A stretch of 64,000 nucleotides of DNA from Biscogniauxia marginata (Eukaryota > Ascomycota > Sordariomycetes > Xylariales > Xylariaceae): the NCBI GenBank assembly GCA_022695795.1, contig MU404091.1:248001-312000 (forward strand), in the 5' to 3' direction. The notes below the pieces were generated by a model. The model had not been told where the DNA came from. It saw nothing but the letters and a program-made list of their open reading frames with translations, and did no database searches. Both the position numbers and the translations under genes were made by a program. Below are positions 10,506-21,609 of this stretch, in pieces (positions within the stretch are counted from its first letter, which is position 1; every line of letters starts with the position of its first letter).

Positions 10506-11308
10506 ATGAGCTCCTACCGACCCTTGCGGGGCAGCTGCCATTGCGGGCGAAACCAGTACATCGTTCAGATGCCCAACGGCGCATCCGAAGCGGCTCAAAT
10601 CCTCTTCGGCTCGGATGCCAGTCACCGTAAGCTTGGCACTCCTCCTCCTATTCGTTTACCTGTAGGCTAATCGCGGGCTGCTACACAGGAATCGCCTCCG
10701 CGGCGCCGCTCTCTGCCTTCATTCGTGTTCCGCTGTCGTGGTACCACAGCCGCACATTTGCATTCTTCCCCGACGAGTCGACGTCTACCATTCGACGTGT
10801 CTACTCCCACCCTGCCGAGCAATATGCCAGGAGGAATTTCTGTGGATTCTGCGGCACGCCACTCTCTTATTGGACCGAGCAGCCGAGGAGCGAAGCTGAG
10901 TACATCCAATTGACCCTCGGTAGCCTCCTGACAGATGACCTGCATGGCCTGGAGGAGATGGGCCTGATTCCCGACGATTCCGACCGAGACGAGATGGACA
11001 TTGCACCTGCGACCATATCTGTCCCCTCGTCCAACCAGCGCCCGCAGTTGATCGGCCGAGACATCACTAGTATTCCGTGGTTCGAGAGTATGATCTCCGG
11101 CAGCCGCTTGGCTAATATGCACACTACGAGAGGTGTCCGCCAGAGTCGTGACGGCCGGGTGCGCGTCGAGTTCGAGATTACCGAATGGACGGGTACCGAC
11201 GAAGCTGAGGATGAGGCAGAGGCGTCAGAGTCATCTACAACAGGTAAAAGAAAACGTGGGGAGGTCGAGGATGAAGGCCATAGCGATCCTAGTCGCAGTG
11301 CTGTCTAA
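10506..11308 (+). CDS. GFA/CENP-V-fold (DUF636) zinc-binding protein
   Basis: Two exons (10506-10626, 10689-11308) give 246 residues. The N-terminus has the GFA opening GSCHCGRNQY with two cysteines, and residues about 95-105 hold CGFCGTPLSYW, the second zinc motif of the fold. The central CHCxxCR block of typical glutathione-dependent formaldehyde-activating enzymes is absent; the region instead reads SAAPLSAFIRVPLSWYHS. The last third (after about residue 120) is acidic and ends in a Lys/Arg-rich GKRKRGE stretch that could be a nuclear signal. The family name comes from one bacterial enzyme; most fungal members have no known reaction, and glutathione chemistry should not be assumed here. 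The start codon follows a possible leader hairpin. Confidence 0.75.
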
Positions 11309-12633
11309 CTTCGTGCTTGATTGCAGGAGGGCTTACGTTCGTCCTATGCCCAAAAATAGGACAATAGCAACAAGTTTTCAAAAAGAAACTTGCTACCCGC
11401 TTTTCGGTTTATTGAGCACTCTATCCAGCAGCATTTCGTTGTCTTTGTTACCGCCGTACAGCAACTACAGCTCGTATCAGGACCATACTTGCCACTTTTA
11501 GGATCTCGATGCGACAAGGTTCAAGAGAGACGATGGTGCATTTATTCCGCATGGGAAAAATAATTTACATCGAATGAGGAGTTGGAAGGTTAAGCAAAAC
11601 TGGGTAGGTTAACGCAGTGAAGCGTGAAATTACTCGCGTGGCTTTGGTAATAGATCATCAGCGGGCAGCGCGGGTGCGCGTTGAATGGATATAGGAAACA
11701 GATTCCGCAGAATCGACAACACGACATGTATATCTGCATCTCGGGAAGTGGCGTGCATCAACCATTCTCCAACTTCTAAGCCAGGGGACCATAAGGTAAG
11801 GGAGCTGTCAAGGGTCCAGCTTTTCGAGGGGCTTTTCCGAGCTTCTCTTCAGATGCGGACTAGGCCAGGGGATGGCGCATAGAAACAAGAGACTTCGAGC
11901 CTGTAACTGGTTCGGTGAGAGGCTAACGCAACTACTTAATTGGATACCATCCCGAATCCAAGGAACGACGATCGCCAAATGCGACTATCGACTCTACCCA
12001 CCCACTCGGCTGCTCGCCCGAAGTTTTGACGGCGCTGGGGTTGCATGGGGCAGGGGGGGACTAGGAGCACCTCACATGCTCTTCACCTATTCGGAGAGAC
12101 GGGCCGTCGCTGGTAGAGGGCGAAGTTGCCGCAACGGACAAATTTACTGTGGGGGTTTTTTTTTATCTGGATCGAATTGGACGCCCTGACTATTTGCCTA
12201 CAGTCGCTCATAATGCACTTGATAGTAGTTCGAAAGTACCCTGAGTAGCTCCAATTACCCCGCGGCGGAGATCGTTGCTGGTGTTTGGAGAACAGCCATC
12301 ATTGTTGTCCTCGGTCGTCACGGTCCGATGTGGGAGAATTGGGTAAGTACAGGAGCGCTAGTATGGTCACTATGGCTGGCACGTCTTTCTCTCGCAAGAG
12401 ATGTCGGGATATCGCGAACATATAAGGACAGGCTGGTTTCCGTTGTGTGTTGAGCAGCATACCTGGCTATCCTAAACCTCCCTTCGCTCCGGTTTCTAGC
12501 TTGAAAAGCCAGTCCAGTCTTGGCTAGGTCCAGAACAAAATATCCCTTCTTCCAAGCGAGATCACGACAACTCGAAGAAGCATCCGAATAGCCTAGATAC
12601 AGCTGCTCCTACGTCCTCCCGTATCGTCTCAAC
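11309..12633. other. Intergenic region upstream of the GH1 gene
   Basis: No supported gene in 1.3 kb. Open frames at 11685-12189 are unrecognised. ATATAAGGA at about 12419-12427 lies roughly 210 bp before the GH1 start and is followed by a C/T-rich then A-rich leader, so it may be the GH1 promoter. Confidence 0.4.
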
Positions 12634-14155
12634 ATGTCGCTACCTTCAGACTTCCTCTGGGGCTTTGCTACGGCTGCGTGAGTCCTACCACGTCTCTTAA
12701 AGGTTTTACTACCAGGAGCAGGCCCTTGGAAAGGGGATCCTTAGACTAACTCGCTACTTCACTATCAGCTACCAAGTTGAGGGTGCCACCGAACAGGACG
12801 GCCGAGGCCCGTCTATTTGGGACACATTCTGCGCTACTCCCGGGAAAATTGCCGATAAAACCGATGGGTCTGTCGCCTGTGATTCATACAACCGCACTGC
12901 CGAAGACATTGCGCTTCTGAAGAGTCTCGGCGCTACTAGCTACCGCTTCTCCTTATCGTGGTGTCGAATCATCCCACTTGGTGGCCGGAACGACCCCATT
13001 AACCAGGCGGGTATTGATCACTATGTTAAATTTGTTGACGATCTGCTCGAAGCCGGAATCGTGCCATTCATCACGCTGCTACATTGGGACGTCCCTGATG
13101 CTCTCGATAAGCGGTATGGGGGCCTTCTGAACCGGGAGGAATTCCCGCTCGACTTTGAGCACTACGCCCGTGTGGTTTACAAGTCGATCCCCAAGTGCAA
13201 GAATTGGATTACCTTCAACGAGCCCTTCTGCAGTTCTATCTTGGGCTACAGCACTGGCTTCTTTGCCCCTGGTCACACTTCTGACCGCAAGAAATCGCCT
13301 GTTGGCGATTCTAGCCGGGAACCCTGGATTGTCGGCCATAACTTGCTTGTAGCCCATGGCAGAGCTGTGAAGGTTTATCGTGAGGAATTCAAGCCGAAAG
13401 ACAAAGGCCAGATTGGCATTACCTTGAACGGAGACTATGCCTACCCATGGGACCCCGAGGACCCTGAGGATGTTGAGGCCGCTAACCGCAAGATTGAATT
13501 CGCTATCTCGTGGTTCGCAGATCCCGTATATTTCGGCAAGTACCCAGACTCAATGCGCAAGCAGCTTGGTGACCGGCTCCCGGAATTCACGCCGGAAGAG
13601 GCGGCACTGGTCAAGGGTTCCAATGATTTCTACGGCATGAATCACTACACTGCCGATTATGTCAAACATGGGACCGGCACTCCGGCACCAGAAGATTTCC
13701 TCGGTAACCTAACGACGCATTCTACCGACAAGCATGGCAACAGCATCGGCCCTGAGACGCAATCCTTCTGGCTGCGTCCAAATCCCGAGGGCTTCCGTCT
13801 TCTCATTAATTGGCTAAGTAAGCGCTACGGCTACCCGCCCATCTACGTAACAGAGAACGGCACCAGTATTAAGGGCGAGAACGACCTGTCACCAGAAGAT
13901 ATCCTCAACGACCAGTTCCGTGTTGACTACTTCAGGACATACATTCACGCAATGGCAAAGGCCGTGAGCGAAGATGGCTGCGATGTTAAGGGGTACATGG
14001 CGTGGTCGCTGATGGACAACTTCGAGTGGGCTGAGGGCTACGAGACCCGCTTCGGCTGCACTTACGTTGATTACAACAACGGTCAGAAGCGGACAGCTAA
14101 GGCTAGCGGGAAGGAGTTGAAGAAGATCTTTGAGGAGGTGTTGAAGAAGGATTAA
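12634..14155 (+). CDS. Intracellular beta-glucosidase, glycoside hydrolase family 1
   Basis: Exon 1 is 12634-12677 (MSLPSDFLWGFATAA) and exon 2 is 12769-14155, giving 476 residues, the usual length of fungal GH1. The N-terminal FLWGFATAAYQVEGA signature, acid/base Glu166 in TFNEP and nucleophile Glu377 in YVTENG are all present, as is the SLMDNFEWAEGY aglycone/glycone-site segment near the end. There is no signal peptide, as in the intracellular Trichoderma BGL2 type. The enzyme hydrolyses cellobiose and aryl or alkyl beta-glucosides by a retaining mechanism in a TIM barrel and often transglycosylates, which in fungi feeds back on cellulase induction. A pyrimidine-rich tract follows the stop. 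Confidence 0.93.
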
Positions 14156-17100
14156 GATACATAGGAGAAACTTGTTGCAGGGGCTTTGGTCGTGAGTGTA
14201 TGTTTTCTTTTTTTTTCTCCTTTTTCTTTTTCTTTTCCTTTTCACTGGAAACAATGTACTGTGTAGAAAGGGAGAATCGATACCTAGGAATGGATATTCC
14301 ATACGCTCGTGACACGTTAATCATGCGTACCAAATCGAAATGATCAAGTGACTGCAGTGTTTCAGAATAATCCGTTTCGAGTCCGTGGGATGATTTCGGT
14401 GCCATATAGGTTAAGCTCACTTCTGGGCCTCTTGTAAGCAGCCATATGGTCAGATGTGTGTGCGGCTTGCAACGGCTCATGTTTTTTGAGCCGCTTAGAT
14501 GTCTTATGACTTCCAAGTTGGGAAACTAGTCGCCCTGATCCCGAGTTATTTTATTTTCCCATATTAACCTTAGGTAGCCCCAGGCCTCTTCGATATTCCT
14601 AAACCATAGGCGTACTTAAAATGAATCCGTCTCCGTAGTCATCTATTTAGCTCCCCATATAATTCACACATGGTGCCGGACTTGAACGAAGAAATAGATA
14701 CGGTGCGAAGCTTATGCCTCTTGAGTCTTTTATGCTACTTGCATATCTACACATCGAACCTTTGCTGGGCTAATACTCGTCGGAATAATAAGAAAAAACC
14801 CTGCTGACAAGACATGTACAATTCCATATCATTAGGGGTTGAATAATAGCTCAGCTCGGCCTTCTTAGGAGCCCAACATTGCTGGCCCCCTGGAGGTACT
14901 CGTTCGCTACATTGGATCAAGGAAGAGAATGGTCCATTTTACCCAGCGAGGTGTATAAACTTCTGCCTGCACTAAAGAAATAAAACGATGGTATCACCAG
15001 GTTTACGGTTCAGTATGACACATTACTGGGACTAGTGACGAGCAACTTCCGAGCATCATCTTCCTGTTATACCGCCATATACCGGGCCTAGTCTGTGTTG
15101 TCGGGAGGCTCGCCCGAGACAGGATGCGGATATGACTACAAAGAGCCCCTCGAAAGGCGAAAGCCAATATTCCAAACTAGAGGGCCTTGTGAGTACCTAC
15201 ATGGTATAGCCACCAGCCTGGCCTAGGCCCCCCGACTAAGCGAGACGAACCCCGACGCTGCCGACCTCAAGCCCCGGGGTTCTAGACGGTTCGCACGGCG
15301 TAGGATCGCGGCTCTCGGAATAGTCCGGCCTCCGTATTCCGGTTTCCCCTTTCAGCAGGTAGGACTGACTCCTCATCCTGGCTGCTGAGTCCCCCCACCC
15401 TATAACATGTATATGATATGACGATAATGATATGATAATGATTATCATTGCCCAACAGCTAAAGAAGGGTTTTTTCCCGATGTATTTCATAGTAGTCACC
15501 TATGATGTACCTAACTCTTAAAAATTGCATGTTGTCCCCCCCCTTTCGGCTTTCATGCTAACCGACGGTCTAACGGGCCATCACGGATCTGCGTTTGTAA
15601 CCCGCAGTCTCCGCGTTTCTCCAGACTCTCAGGGGCACATGCACATCACAGCTATTAACCCCGACCACCAGCGACACCGCTCCTCGGCACACGCAAGATC
15701 GCTCGTAAGCTAAAGGTTTGGAACACAGGAGTTGCGGTGGAACGGAAAAGATAGGTAAAATGCGAGAGTACGTGTGGCCTGAGGAAACAAATGGACAATT
15801 GACGTGTGATAGACACTTGTCTCCTAGGCAGTTTTTAGTTATAGTCCCTCACGCAACAGCTACGCTGTTAAATATATCTAGGAGAAGCGCATCGTGGCAA
15901 GCTGGGAGTGAATGTTGTCGATGTTGGCTTTAACGTCTAACGGTATATGCATCAAGAATTTTTCCAACCGAGCTATACGCCCCGTGATAGTTTCGATATC
16001 GATATAAAGTAAGTCCGCCAGAAACGAGGCTTTTCGCCCTCATTACTGAACACCGAATCTGGGGGCTTACAGCGGTAAAGGAACGTGTGGTACCAGGAAA
16101 AATGGGCAAAAAAAAAAAAAAGCAGAAATCTAGGTGTGAAAGGACCGCTTCCTCGTGTAGCTTTAGTTCTAGTTCTTCGCGCAACAACTGCTTTGCTACA
16201 CCCCTGTATACTGGTGTTCATCGTGACGGTCTCAGTAGAGAGATATCTATGCCTATGACAGGTCCAGTTCACGGCTGGAACTAGACTTATTATTCGAAAC
16301 GTAAGCTGAGAATATAACGTATCGCATTCTAGTTATCTAGTGTAGCCGTAAAGAGTTCGGAGCTTTAAACTACACAGTAAGCGTCCTTTATTTCTCTACG
16401 TTGGACTTGACGATTGGAGGCGAATACAACCGGAGATGTGATAGGAAGGAGGGGATGTTTAGCAAGTGCTTGGCAGAGGAGCTACATGTTTGTGAAAACC
16501 CCCCTGTCCATTGAGATAATCCAGAGTCAGAACTTTCGGCCTGTCAGATTTCTTGGCGAACTAAGGCTGGCTAGATATGAAGAAAACACCCGATTCTGCC
16601 ATCTTTCTCTAAACAGTCCATATAGTCCATGTATCTTACGTATTAAGTTAATGTATAACATAAATTACCACAGAACATAAATCCCACGATAAGAAAGCAT
16701 GACAAACAGACCTTAGTCGAAACAGACCAATGGGTAGTGAGTGACGATCCAAATTAACCAGTAACAGATGTGACATACTATATCTCAAGGATTTAAGAAT
16801 TAACGCTATAAACGTACAAGTATATGACCAAATTACGAGTCAAAAGGGGCACAAAAGGAAAAGAAATCGAATAAAAAGGCATGAGACGGCCTCATGCACG
16901 AAACGCGAGACATACGGCTGGGGGGTAGTGGAAAAAGTAAGCAAACACAAGGTAGGTAGTTATTTAACCACATGGTCAGCAGGAATGCCTTGCAACGTTG
17001 CACGCGGAATGTTGCGGCCAAGAGCATATCGTGTTTCATATGTCGACGAATTGACGGCAAAGACTGTAAGAAATACCAAGTAAAGAAAAAAATCCCATAG

Positions 17101-17537
17101 CTACCTGAGAGAGGCCACAAATTTGATTATGTTTTGTAGTTGAGTGATTCTTGAATTTGATAGCATATGTGTGTAAGTGGGGGAACGGATAGACGCAATC
17201 AATATTAGTATACCTAGTACGACCTCAATTCGGGGGTAGTTTTATAGAACTTTCGGCTTCGGCCCGAGGCCTCGCGAAGTGGAGACCCGGCGCGGCGGCA
17301 GACCAAACGTCATAAACCTCCACCTTGCTTACACCTATTGACCGGATCTTAGGTTAAGACACCTAACCCAAGAGACCGTTTACCCAGGCCTGCCGGGGAA
17401 AAGAAATAAGCTCCCCCCCTTTCCGTAGCGGATATCTCCATCCAAGCTCGCGAAAAGATCGCCAAGGCCAATAATTGTGCGGTGCCTCACCTCCGTTTTA
17501 GTTAGCACTCTTAGGTAGCAAGCGGCGGCGGATAGTC
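14156..17537. other. 3.4-kb region without recognisable genes
   Basis: Both strands are stop-rich and no frame above 140 codons or known domain is seen. There is a T/C-rich tract just after the GH1 stop (14200-14245), an A13 run near 16108 and moderately AT-rich sequence at about 16280-16850. No terminal repeats or transposase fragments were recognised. Confidence 0.5.
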
Positions 17538-18731
17538 ATGGAGGAGATCTTCCAGAAGGCGGTCAAGCACAACGAGGAGATGCGAAAGCCGCTCTCGTCG
17601 GTCCCGTGGAAGCCCGACGAGCCGCACCCGCAGCCGTACTACGTCTTCGACCACGCTAGCCAGGACTGGGTCGAAGAACAGGCGACGCCGGCGGAAGACC
17701 CCGACGCCAAGCACGGAGGCGACACCGGCAGCGGGGCCGCCATCACCCGGCTCGCGCTGTACAGCTGGAACATCGACTTCATGCTGCCGCACCCGGGGCC
17801 GCGCATGCGGGCCGCGCTCGCGCACCTCGAGTCCCTGATAAGCGGATCGCCGTCTGCCGCGACCGGCGTCGTCGTCTACCTGCAGGAGTGCGTGGAGTCG
17901 GACCTCGCGGCCGTGGGCGCGACGGGGTGGGTGCGCGAGCGGTTCGCGGTCACGGACCGGGACGCGGTGGACTGGGCGTCGGGCCACTACGGCACCGTCA
18001 CCCTCGTCGACCGGCGCCTGCTGCCGCTCGCCGCGTGCTTCCGCGTGCACTACGCGCTGACGCGGATGGAGCGGGACGCGCTGTTCGTGGACGTCTGGCT
18101 TCGCAGCAGCAGCGATGATAATAACAACGACAACGACAACGACAACGACAACAAGAGTGGCGGGGACAAGAAGAAGAAGAAGAAGAAGAAGCTTGTCCGC
18201 CTGTGCAACACGCACCTCGAGTCCCTCGCCGACGAGCCGCCCTACCGCCCGCCGCAGATGCGCCTCGCGGCCGCGTACCTGCGCGGGGAGAACAATCCGA
18301 ATCCGGTCCGGGGCGGGGAATCCGAGTCCGTTCCCTACTACTACTACCCCGCCGTCCACGGCGCCCTCGCGGCCGGCGACTTCAACGCCATACAGCCGTT
18401 CGACCGGGCCCTGCACGCGGACAATGGGCTGCGGGATGCGTACCTCGAGTCCGGCGGGCGCGAGGACAGCGACGGCGGGTACACGTGGGGCCAGCAAGCG
18501 GCGCCGCCGCTGCGGGCCCTGTACGGCTGCTCGCGCATGGACAAGGTCTTCTTCCGCGGCGGGCTGCGGCTCCTGCGGTTCGCGCGCTTCGGCGCCGACG
18601 TCCTGCTCGACGGGGATCCGGCGGGGACCGGCGCCGCGGCGGACCTGCTCGCGCTCGGGTTCGAGAGGCCCTGGATCACGGATCACCTTGGTGTTATGGC
18701 CGAGGTCGAGGTTGTGGATTCGATTGACTGA
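17538..18731 (+). CDS. Endonuclease/exonuclease/phosphatase family protein, TDP2-like
   Basis: One exon of 397 codons. The EEP fold motifs appear in order: SWNIDF (about 76-81), LQEC with metal-binding Glu117, CNTHLESL (about 223-230), GDFNAI (about 280-285), a DKVFF segment (about 335) and TDHLGV (about 381-386) with the catalytic Asp-His. This order and the THLES form resemble tyrosyl-DNA phosphodiesterase 2, which releases topoisomerase II peptides from DNA 5' ends using magnesium; the family also covers other phosphodiesterases, so substrate is inferred. A low-complexity insert, Asp/Asn repeats then eight lysines (about 193-218), comes from microsatellites in the DNA and lies just before the THLES strand. 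The gene is strikingly GC-rich, which also creates long shadow frames on both strands. Confidence 0.8.
   Translation: MEEIFQKAVKHNEEMRKPLSSVPWKPDEPHPQPYYVFDHASQDWVEEQATPAEDPDAKHGGDTGSGAAITRLALYSWNIDFMLPHPGPRMRAALAHLESLISGSPSAATGVVVYLQECVESDLAAVGATGWVRERFAVTDRDAVDWASGHYGTVTLVDRRLLPLAACFRVHYALTRMERDALFVDVWLRSSSDDNNNDNDNDNDNKSGGDKKKKKKKKLVRLCNTHLESLADEPPYRPPQMRLAAAYLRGENNPNPVRGGESESVPYYYYPAVHGALAAGDFNAIQPFDRALHADNGLRDAYLESGGREDSDGGYTWGQQAAPPLRALYGCSRMDKVFFRGGLRLLRFARFGADVLLDGDPAGTGAAADLLALGFERPWITDHLGVMAEVEVVDSID
18124..18191 (+). repeat. In-frame trinucleotide and hexanucleotide microsatellites
   Basis: AACGAC units (18124-18152) and AAG units (18168-18191) lie inside the TDP2-like CDS and encode Asp/Asn and poly-Lys tracts. 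Both keep the frame because the unit lengths are multiples of three. Confidence 0.85.
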
Positions 18732-19343
18732 ATTCAAATTTGGGTTTGGGTTGGTTCCTACGTGTTGTAGTATGGTGCAATCCTTTATACGACGTGTTAA
18801 CGGGCTTGGATATTTTGAACTAAATACTAACCCCGTGGTCACCATGGTCCCGATTACGAGCATTATCACCGCATGGGGAGATGATATAGAATGGTCATAG
18901 TTGGGAAAACACTAACAGGAGATTGTTTTCCACTATCAGCCTGGAACAGATGACCTGGTGTCCATGGATATAGACCAAGGCGAAAAGGGGGATGTGAGAG
19001 GGCTGTGATAATAACCGTTCAAGCTACAACCGAGGCAGAAGGCCCATCGAAGCCAAAGCAGGAGATATTCCTAAAATAGATATATAAAAAAGCCCTGTAG
19101 TTTAGGTATTACCGTAACCATTCCGCCGTATAAAAACTTTTCCGTACTCGATAGCCCCCCTTTCACCCCTCCGCAGTAACATCTAGTTTGGCCAACCCAT
19201 GCTCTCCCAAATGACCCTGTATACTCTAGTGGGTCTATGTCTTTTATACCCTACCATATCTTACACTCAACATCCGACAGAACCCTAGTCCCAACTCCGC
19301 GATACTTTCCTTTTTTCTAATCTCCAAATCTCAATGGCTCAAG
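18732..19343. other. Intergenic region
   Basis: No gene seen between the TDP2-like gene and the convergent small gene at 19344. The region is AT-rich near 19070-19140 and shows no distinct element. Confidence 0.4.
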
Positions 19344-19754
19344 TCAAGGCTGCCTCTTCGCAGCCAGATCATGGAGGTCGCCCGTCTCGCCGACGCTGAC
19401 TCTCCCACCCATGAACTGGTCCGCCTTCTTGGGGCCCTTGGCAATGGCGCCGTCGACCTGGTCTTTGATGGCCTCTACGTGGGCTTCCGCGCGCGAGCCC
19501 GGGTCGGCCTGTATTGTAGTGCCGTAGGTTGATGCCTGCTCGGCGATGATGTTCCTGTGTGGTGGGGTTGGAATGTCAGTATAAAGCAAATCTGTTTCTA
19601 GTTGGAGGGCTGATTGGAGGAGAGGGAGTCAAAAAAGTGATTGCAGAAAGCTATATATCATAAGGCAAAAATCTTACTGTGCTTGTCCATGTTGGTGAGA
19701 GTCGAGGGGCGTTTGCCCCAGTGTAGATGAATGGCCGCCGCGAGAGTCAGTCAT
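19344..19754 (-). CDS. Small hydrophilic protein of unknown function (95 residues)
   Basis: Two minus-strand exons, 19754-19678 and 19554-19344, joined across a 123-bp intron with a GTAAGA donor and CCACACAG acceptor, give 95 residues. The ATG at 19754 was chosen because an upstream in-frame ATG (19886) leads through a hydrophobic, unrelated-looking segment. The protein is hydrophilic, with a Gly/Ser/His/Gln-rich N-terminus, a central helical EAHVEAIKDQVDGAIAKG stretch and a conserved-looking GGRVSVGETGDLHDLAAKRQ end. It has no signal peptide or membrane segment. I do not recognise the family; the composition recalls small stress- or maturation-type fungal proteins, but that is only an impression. 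Confidence 0.6.
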
Positions 19755-20733
19755 TTTGGATATGGATATTGCTCTGGGGCTCAAGTACGTGGTAGTTATG
19801 ACCTGCTCAAGAAAAGAAAAGTGAAGATAGGTTAGATCGTTAATCCGGTAGTCAAACGTGGTCGGTTTTGTATAAGTACTGGTCAAGTTGAGGACTTACC
19901 TGTTTCTGCATTTGGAAGTCTTGCATCATTGTGGGGACGGGAACTAGTGACGTATGGGCTTAGGTCATACACGACGCCATGCATTTCGGAAGGTACAAAT
20001 ACCCGTAGACAAATATCTGTGTGTCTAGAGCCTGAATACCTAAGGTTACCTACCTACCTAAGGTACACACTCGCCCGCTTTTTCGACAAGTTCTGACAAG
20101 TTCTGACTTCATACCCAGACAGTTTTGGATAGGGCTGTTCGAGACTTGCCATCATAATGCATCTGTCCAACCCAGCATGTAATACTTCAAAGAAACTGCT
20201 GGTCCCCATGAGTTCGACATGAGAATATCGCTTTCCGGCTGCCACAGTTCCATAAATCCAAGTCATCCTATATTGTTCAAGTCATCCCTGACTCTCATGC
20301 TAGATGGAGGTATGGTATCCACCATATGCTTAGCGCGATGTATGAATATGGTATGCCGTGTCTTTAGTCCTAGATCGAACTAGTGTTACCGGGAACGAAA
20401 CGGGGAAGAAACGAACAACCAAATAGTTGAGCTTTTTTTTTACATTCCTCGTCTCGAATATGATCAACCCTATGTCGTGATTGCTGGATCAGATACTGCC
20501 ACTATAATATAGGACGAGTAAACCCCTAGCTTCGATAGACCTGATGGCCCGAAGCTTGTTGGCCTTGAGGTAAACTTCCAAGGAACGGCGGCTTCCTCGG
20601 CACATCAGAACAGGACGCCCCCCAAAGTTGGGATCTGAAGCCTCCTAGAATATGATGTGGTCCCATAATGCAAATGCGGCAACCCATTTTGGAAATGTAA
20701 ATATACATCTCGGACAATACGGGTGGGCCATAA
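19755..20733. other. Intergenic region with TACCTACC repeats
   Basis: No supported gene. At 20040-20064 ACCTACCTACCTAAGGT forms part of the TAGGTACCTA-type repeat family found in several intergenic regions here. Confidence 0.4.
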
Positions 20734-21609
20734 TCATTTCTTCACTTGTGTTGTGGGCTCTTTTTTCGACGTGGCCGATTCTTGTGACGACGCCTTTAGC
20801 AATTCTATACTCTCGTCGATGATCGCGATCTCAGCATCGAGTCGGAGGAGTTTCTCTTCCAGCTTCTCCTCATACTCCTTATCGGATAAACGCTTCATGG
20901 GACTCCACTTGGAATCAAGCCAACTTGAGGCAGGTTTAGGTTCACTTCTCTTAGTTTTCTGAGAAAAGTAAGAGCTGGCAGCTCCGAGAGAACTGAAGAC
21001 CAGAACCCCTGGTATGACATTCTTAGGACCACCTAGACGGTTGTGAGCGCCAAATCAGAGTGATTGACCAATGCTACGGGAACGACTTACGTAGCATGCC
21101 ACCAACCATACCAGACACGCCGCCGGCTATACCGCTTGCTGTTACAAAGTCTCCTGAGCTGAGGTTTTCTTCACCTCCCCATGCGTGCCATAGCAAAGTC
21201 CTGGAAGCTTCGCTATAGTTAGCAACGAGACTGATATCTACTAGAATTCCGGACCCTCACCCATAAAACTCGAACCAAGGGCGAACCATTGGATGCCAGA
21301 AACTAAGGCGAATAAGGCCGGTGGTGCTGAGCGTACGATACCAGATCCAGCACCAACAATTAAACCAATACCGCCTAGATGGACGTAGTTAGACTTGGGG
21401 CAATATCCAACGGTACGGGGAGCTAATAAAGACTTACCAGTCACTGCACCTGTCTGGAGAGAGTTGGATGCAATTTGCGTGAGCTCAGATGCAGATATTA
21501 TCTTATCATGACGGTTAAATGGTGGCTTTGAAGCAAGAACGGGAGCTGGATTTGTTGGGTTTTCAGCAGAAGATGGTGGTTGAGGCGTGGTCTGAGATGA
21601 AGGAGCCAT
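20734..21609 (-). CDS. Tim17/Tim22-like mitochondrial membrane protein with C-terminal coiled coil
   Basis: Four minus-strand exons: 21609-21438, 21374-21261, 21207-21091 and 21032-20734; the joined frame is 233 residues. After a Pro/Ser-rich N-terminus (about 1-45), three or four Gly-rich hydrophobic segments follow (GIGLIVGAGSGIVRSAPP, ALFALVSGIQWFALGSSF, SGIAGGVSGMVGGMLRGP, a VLVFSSLGAAS helix), as in the Tim17/Tim22/Tim23 superfamily. The last 70 residues are charged and helical (KEYEEKLEEKLLRLDAEI) and probably form a coiled coil. The third exon uses a GCGAAG acceptor chosen to keep the membrane-like frame; a nearer TATAG would give an early stop. Known relatives sit in the mitochondrial inner membrane as import channels or complex I assembly factors; which of these applies is not clear. 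Confidence 0.6.

Noticed and set aside
8359..18731. Secondary-metabolite or catabolic gene cluster
   Set aside because: Transporter, GH1 and GFA-like genes lie in one stretch, but there is no core synthase, regulator or shared pathway.
17511..18869. 452-codon open frame on the minus strand
   Set aside because: It is the shadow of the GC-rich TDP2-like gene on the plus strand; its residues are Arg/Val/Pro-heavy and carry no domain.
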